Shown here: positions 59,306-64,000 of the stretch, piece after piece
How the letters are laid out: the number at the start of each line of letters is the position of its first letter
How positions within the stretch are numbered: the stretch's first letter is position 1
NCBI GenBank assembly: GCA_039545315.1
Contig: BCIM01000018.1
Coordinates: 1-64,000 of the forward strand
Reading direction: 5' to 3'
From: Kondoa malvinella
Taxonomy: Eukaryota; Basidiomycota; Agaricostilbomycetes; Agaricostilbales; Kondoaceae
DNA: 64,000 nucleotides
Program-made: the position numbers and the translations under genes
The notes under the pieces: model-generated
The model's input: only the letters and a program-made list of their open reading frames with translations
Database searches by the model: none
Told to the model about the DNA's origin: nothing

Positions 59306-61224
59306 ATGCCGGCATGGTACAAGCAGCTGGTCTCTGGCTCTCGCAAGGGCTCCAAGTCCAAGCTGAACGATAGCTCAAACGAAAGCGCGAACAACAACCT
59401 CAACACCTCCCTTCCCGCTGCGTCCTCGTATAACTCGCCTACCAAGCCTAATCCAGCAGCCAAGAGTTCAGCAGACGGTCAAGTGAATACCTCAGGGCCT
59501 GTACCAATCGCTGGAACAAAGTCCGGCGCCGATGCTATAGAGCCTTCTTCTATAGAAACCGCAGAAGAGGCGGATGCGGCACTCCTGGAGCACACTGCAA
59601 CATACGGCAGCTCACCCAGTCATGCAGCGCGGCATGCTAAAGATCGCGACGACACTGAAAGGACAAAGAACGAAGCAGCTAATGGACCAAATGGCGAGGC
59701 GGAATCTCCAGAGGACGGCATTACAGCTTCTACGAGCAAGATGACACTGAATGAAGAACAACCCTCTTCTGTCGGCTCAACCTCTAGTGTACCTCCGACT
59801 GTCCAAGCTCGTTCAGCAAACGGTCAGATGACGTCGCCTATACTCTCGAATCCCTTGTCCAGCTCGACAGCACTGCAACAGAACGGTAGCTCTGGAGGCA
59901 AGAATGACCCAAAGACATTCGATATTGACGACATGATCAATCGGTTATTGGACGTCGGCTATTCTGGCAAGATTTCGAAATCCGTGGCGCTCAAGAATGC
60001 AGAGATCACTGCAATATGCCAAGCAGCTCGCGAAGTCTTTCTATCACAGCCGCCTCTCATCGAACTGAGTCCGCCAGTCAAAATCGTCGGAGATGTGCAC
60101 GGGCAATATAGTGATTTGATTAGGATGTTCGAGATGTGTGGGTTTCCACCTAGCGCCAACTACCTCTTTCTGGGCGACTATGTGGATCGAGGCAAACAGA
60201 GTCTCGAAACGATATTACTCCTTCTATGCTACAAAATCAAATACCCGGAGAATTTCTTTCTCCTTCGAGGCAACCACGAATGTGCAAATGTAACACGAGG
60301 TCAGTATCATTTATTCGCATCGAGTGATTGCTCACTCTTATTATAGTATACGGCTTTTACGACGAATGCAAACGAAGATGTAATTTGAAGATATGGAAGA
60401 CGTTCATAGACGCCTTCAACTGCCTACCCATTGCAGCAGTCGTAGCGTCAAAGATCTTTTGCGTGCACGGCGGTCTTTCACCATCGCTGACGTCTATGGA
60501 TGACATTCGACGTATAAGTCGACCGACAGATGTGCCAGACTTTGGGCTTCTAAACGACTTGCTTTGGTCGGATCCGTCAGATACGGCGGTAGACTGGGAG
60601 GACAATGAGCGGGGAGTGAGCTATTGTTTCGGAAAGGCGGTCATTCAGGACTTTTTGGCGCGCTATGACTTTGATCTTATTTGCCGGGCACATATGGTGG
60701 TCGAAGATGGGTATGAGTTCTGGAACGAGAGAACGTTGGTGACGGTTTTCAGTGCACCGAATTATTGCGGAGGTGAGTCTTGTTTTGTTTTATCTTCTAG
60801 ACTTTTCGGCTGACTTGTTGCTGCAGACTTTGTAAGACCAGACCATAAACGTCACTAGAGCGTGTATGCTCATGTGTGTGCTTCTGCCTGCTCCAGGATA
60901 ACTTTGGCGCGGTGAGTATCGAATTGACCATTCATTCACATGGCTTAGGCTGATGTTGTGCTAGGTCATGTCTGTCTCGGAAGATCTGCTGTGCGCTTTC
61001 GAGCTGTTAAAGCCACTGGATGGTCCAGCGTTGAAGAAGGAGCTTCGTACGTCTTCTGTGCTACCCACGCGGTCACTTTTTTTGCATTTGCTTATTTGAC
61101 CCGAAACCTTATTAGAAAAGAGCAAGAGACGTAACAGGTAGGCCCTAATCCGGACGCCGAGCTTTCTAGATTGTCTGCTAATGCTTGTCATAGTTTGGCT
61201 CCAGCGCCGGCTTCTGTATCATGA
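59306..61224 (+). CDS. PPZ1: PPZ-type Ser/Thr protein phosphatase with micro-exons
   Basis: Phosphatase of the PPZ group, linked to salt tolerance and cell integrity. ATG 59306 gives [20 protein letters not shown] and a 210-residue Ser/Asn-rich N terminus typical of PPZ. The catalytic domain follows: [71 protein letters not shown], then VFSAPNYCG. The next residues [19 protein letters not shown] are only restored by joining exons of 5 nt (60827-60831) and 15 nt (60897-60911). The C terminus is LKKELQKSKRRNSLAPAPA with TGA at 61222. All metal ligands are present. Unlike yeast Ppz1, the N terminus does not begin with Met-Gly, so myristoylation looks absent. Confidence 0.88.
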
Positions 61225-61758
61225 GATTGCGGGATTTGCAAAGCGGGCAACAGGAGTATTTTGGGCATTTGGCAATGAGCACACGTATACATTAATGGCT
61301 GGCGAAAGCTGCGATCTGTCTGTTTTCGAAGTCTCCCACGTCCCACAGAATCAGCCAGTTATCACTCTCTCTGCAACATTCAACCTAAATCCGCCTCAAA
61401 ATGCCTCGAGTGATCGACCGCCCGTTATTGTGACTGTGTAATTAAACGCCATCTCATTGTCTGCGCGTCTTGAATCTATGCCTGCCCGATTTCCTCCCGT
61501 CCATCTCAAAAGTATATAGGATCACCAATCCCGCTGCTGCATGCTATGTGGACTAGCAGATGCTTTCTCTGCTCATCTTTGTGTCAGCAACGCCTAAAGC
61601 CGACTTTGAATTTCGCGCTTCGCATTGAGTTGGGCGAGATTGGCTTCACGAGATGTCGACTCTTTGGTCCATGCGTCTGTGGCTCACAATGCTATTATTC
61701 GCTTCCGTTTCGGGGCCGCTTCTCTTGCCCTCTTGTTTCTTTCCCTTCTTCGAGTCAT
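61225..61758. other. Intergenic, no gene supported
   Basis: About 530 bp between PPZ and the C2H2 gene. A plus-strand ORF over 61181-61441 is open but overlaps the PPZ end in another frame and has no partner exons; I treat it as chance. The rest probably holds the C2H2 promoter. Confidence 0.45.
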
Positions 61759-62979
61759 ATGTTTGGCAGGAAAAGAGAGGGCCAAAACACGTTCAGCATT
61801 CCCACTGCGAATCGTGGGCCACCAACGATTCAAAGCAAGAACTCACGTCAGCTCAGCAGTGGCGGCTTTAGCAGCATATCTTCCGCTCGACCTGCGCCTG
61901 GTGGTGAGTCAAGCCACAAAGCAGACTGCTTGCGTTGGACAAGCTGAGCTGAGACAAATTAGTGACTCCTACTGGTATCACGGCACCAGACTTCTATTCA
62001 ATAGGCGAGAACGCCTCCACCCAGTTGCCAACCTCTGGCGCAGGACGCAGAAGAACGACTTCAATGTCTGTCGATATGACTAGATCTCGCTATCCGCCTT
62101 CCAGTACGTTACTTGGTCCGCCTATATCCACGCCTGGTACATACGAGAGACGACCATCGCTCTTCTCCAGCGGCTACCAATCACCCCAGTACCAGGGTCT
62201 AGATGGCAGCGTCAGTAGTCCAAGTGCAAGCTCTTCAAGTATTGGCACTCCAAGTCCTATTCTCAGTAGCGGCGTACCTCCGTCCAGTAATGATTCTTTC
62301 TACTCTTCGAATCGCATGGGCATGCAAGGTTTGAGCCAAGCTTTGTCAGAACAGCCTGTTGGAATGCAAGAGGACGTAGCTGGTAGCTTTGAATGCAGAA
62401 CTTGTAACAAGGTCTTTCCAAAAGAGTGAGTTGCCCTATATGTCTCGCATGCCTTGAAACTAATTGAAGTGTAGAGCTACATTGCTAATTCATGAAAAAT
62501 GTCCGTCCTCTGCGATTCTTTCCTTCTCAGCTCAGTATTCTACAGCACACGACCTGGAACGACCCTTTGTCTGTGAAGTATGCTCTGTGCGCTTTGCAAG
62601 ACGCTTTGACATGGAGTACGTATGGTCCAATTGCGTGAACGAATTTCGCTGAATTTGCCCATCAGGCGTCATATGCGGACGCATACCAAGGAGACGCCGG
62701 TAAGTATATTTCGATCGATCTTTGATCATCTGACAATCATCGCAGTATTCGTGTCCCAATTGTCAAAGTGAGCTTCCCTTGTCTGCTGAGCTGATCGATC
62801 AGCTAAGCAAAAGTCTAGAATCCTTCTCTCGTTCGGATGGTCTGTCCAGACATTATCGACAAGATCGCAATTGTGCATTGGCAGCTACAGGCGATCGTCC
62901 ATCCATACCACCCAATCCAGGCTTCGGTATTGCTCGACCGACAACAGGATCCCCATATCCTTCTTCTAACACCGGATGA
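61759..62979 (+). CDS. C2H2 zinc-finger transcription factor (three fingers)
   Basis: Nuclear DNA-binding protein. The ATG at 61759 gives MFGRKREGQNTFSIPTANRG. A Ser/Pro-rich region of about 200 residues follows. Splicing then builds three tandem fingers: finger 1 FECRTCNKVFPKEATLLIHE with KSH; finger 2 FVCEVCSVRFARRFDMRRHM with RTH; finger 3 YSCPNCQKSFSRSDGLSRHY, ending in DRNC, so finger 3 is C2HC. The linkers (TKETPY) are usual. Two small introns interrupt finger 1 and one splits finger 3. The tail ends SPYPSSNTG-stop at 62979. The RSDGLSRH helix resembles Msn2/Mig-type recognition helices, but the target is not known. Confidence 0.82.
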
Positions 62980-63201
62980 ACCTTTGCTATCCCGACAGCA
63001 TCGAGAACCGTCAAAAAGGCTTCAAGCTACGCGACCTTCAGCATTTGAAGAAAGCTACCTACAAAATAGAGAAATCATGCAAGAGGACAGGACAATCAAT
63101 CACACTATATTTATATGTAGCAGTCGGACGAAGTATCGCATCAGGGCTCGCTATCTAGATCTGTTGTATTACATCTATGTACGTTTCACAATTTCATCGT
63201 G

Positions 63202-63609
63202 TCACTTCCGCTTGCCTCGCAGTTTGGACATGCCTGCTGTTCCAACCAACATGTTCGTTGACGAAAGCTGTTTGAGTTGTCGTTGACCTTGCGACAGAAG
63301 GTTCTTTACTTGGTCCTGCTTGAACGTATCAGCTAGAAAGACATGACGGCCTTCAACTCGACAAACAGGTTTAGCACTTTTATTCTTCTCGAAATCATGC
63401 CGCAGCCATTGAATCGTGTCCCATCTCGTATCGCTATCTCCAAAAGCTCTTGACGATCGAAGCAAAGATCGATAGAGCGATATCACTTTGGCTCTTGTTA
63501 AGAACTGCGACTCTGTTTCAGCTTGGCTCGTCAATTGGGCACTGGCAGCGCACGTAGGACAGCGAAAACTCTTCAAATTTGTGTCTCCGCTTTGCGTTGT
63601 TGGCGACAT
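63202..63609 (-). CDS. LYR-motif (Complex1_LYR) protein
   Basis: Small LYR-family protein, usually a mitochondrial adaptor for Fe-S delivery or respiratory complex assembly. ATG 63609 gives MSPTTQSGDTNLKSFRCPTC. The LYR motif is in KVISLYRSLLRSSRAFGDSD, followed by RWDTIQWLRHDFEKNKS, the family Phe and Lys-rich helix. The end is KQLSSTNMLVGTAGMSKLRG before TGA 63202. The N terminus has an extra CPTC stretch of about 40 residues before the LYR helix, which is longer than usual, so the true start may be internal or exon 1 may differ. No intron is needed. Confidence 0.6.
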   Translation of the reverse strand: MSPTTQSGDTNLKSFRCPTCAASAQLTSQAETESQFLTRAKVISLYRSLLRSSRAFGDSDTRWDTIQWLRHDFEKNKSAKPVCRVEGRHVFLADTFKQDQVKNLLSQGQRQLKQLSSTNMLVGTAGMSKLRGKRK

Positions 63610-63842
63610 GGTTAGCTAGCACTGCAATAGAGCGGTGCATCGACGACAAGATGCTTTCAAAACGCGGAAGCTGTTTAGGTGGAATCTGGCCAGCCCGCAG
63701 CTGGAAATGACAGCGGCCGCAAGATAAGATAGAAGATAACGAATGCAACTGGATAAATGGCTCAAGAATGACTCTGTCATATGGGCCTAGTCGAAGTCTC
63801 GTCACACAAGCAGGCCTTTCTTCTGCTGCTCATGTCTCATTC

Positions 63843-64000
63843 ATGTTCTCTGCTCTACTACCAATGAAGTCGCTAACAAAGCGCGCTTCCTCGCTGCCAA
63901 GACCAAAAGAAGCGATCTACGCATGGGCCTGCACGATTCAACAGCACAAACAGCTATTCGTGAATCAATCTACAAGATGGGTGACTAGGATGGGCCATGT
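63843..64000 (+). CDS. Partial gene start running off the window, unknown
   Basis: ATG 63843 opens a frame without stops to the window end (about 52 codons). It starts MFSALLPMKSLTKRASSLPR, then PKEAIYAWACTIQQHKQLF. The basic, acid-free start resembles a mitochondrial presequence. It is divergent from the LYR gene. I cannot name it, and the frame could still be chance given its length. Confidence 0.35.
   Translation, partial: MFSALLPMKSLTKRASSLPRPKEAIYAWACTIQQHKQLFVNQSTRWVTRMGH

Noticed and set aside
60781..60830. Nearer acceptor TCTTCTAG in the PPZ gene
   Set aside because: It would make a 28-nt intron and a stop soon after, losing the FDN active-site block.
61181..61441. Plus-strand ORF after PPZ (ends SSDRPPVIVTV)
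   Set aside because: It overlaps the last PPZ exon in another frame and has no upstream exon; judged chance.
63518..63805. Minus-strand ORF of 95 codons overlapping the LYR gene
   Set aside because: Its first codon is GTG, it is in a different frame from the LYR protein, and no homologous pattern is visible.

Overview
The window is nuclear DNA from an intron-dense fungus, most likely a basidiomycete. Almost every gene is broken by 45-60 nt GT-AG introns with CTGAC/CTAAC-like branch points. Gene density is about one per 1.9 kb on both strands, UTRs and intergenic gaps are short, and the gene content is a normal fungal housekeeping set. I cannot name the species. I assembled the gene models by hand from splice signals and protein continuity, so internal exon ends are inferences. 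Most starts were checked to be ATG in the sequence. I see no tRNA, rRNA, CRISPR array or intact transposon.

Layout. 0-6.4 kb is a cell-surface/glycan block: a GT15 mannosyltransferase cut by the window edge, a PC-esterase (Pmr5/Cas1-type SGNH) protein, a two-module cysteine-rich secreted protein and a GT8 glycosyltransferase. 6.7-14.2 kb holds a Vps3844-type membrane protein, an alpha-arrestin, a small basidiomycete-type protein that may be decayed, a Dap1/MAPR heme protein and an unknown helical protein. 14.4-21.6 kb holds a synaptojanin-like SAC/5-phosphatase, PEX16, a thioredoxin-like protein and a shikimate-dehydrogenase-like protein. 22.1-29.1 kb holds ADE1, an unrecognised coiled-coil protein, an unresolved stretch, SGT2 and a basic coiled-coil protein. 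29.2-43.1 kb holds a 6-kb tricalbin, a PMT1-type O-mannosyltransferase, an MFS transporter and ERV41. 43.1-47.7 kb holds an unresolved membrane-protein gene, two tandem same-frame ORFs separated only by one TAA, and a zinc-finger regulator. 47.8-55.6 kb holds ICE2, GPI18 (PIG-V), an AlkB dioxygenase, RNR2 and a class II DAHP synthase. 56-64 kb holds RAD21/SCC1, a PPZ-type phosphatase with micro-exons, a C2H2 factor, an LYR protein and a gene start that runs off the end.

How the genes fit together. Secretory-pathway and membrane-contact functions are over-represented: GT15, GT8, PC-esterase, PMT1, GPI18, ERV41, tricalbin, ICE2, Vps3844, Pex16 and synaptojanin. There is also a nucleotide/DNA set (ADE1, RNR2, AlkB, RAD21) and two shikimate-pathway-type enzymes. 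I found no obvious novel defence or mobile system. The observations most worth a second look are the in-frame TAA-ATG junction between two unknown ORFs, the duplicated cysteine-rich secreted protein with intron-position conservation and a GC-AG intron, the 5-nt and 15-nt micro-exons in the phosphatase, and the GPI18/AlkB stop codons that overlap tail to tail.
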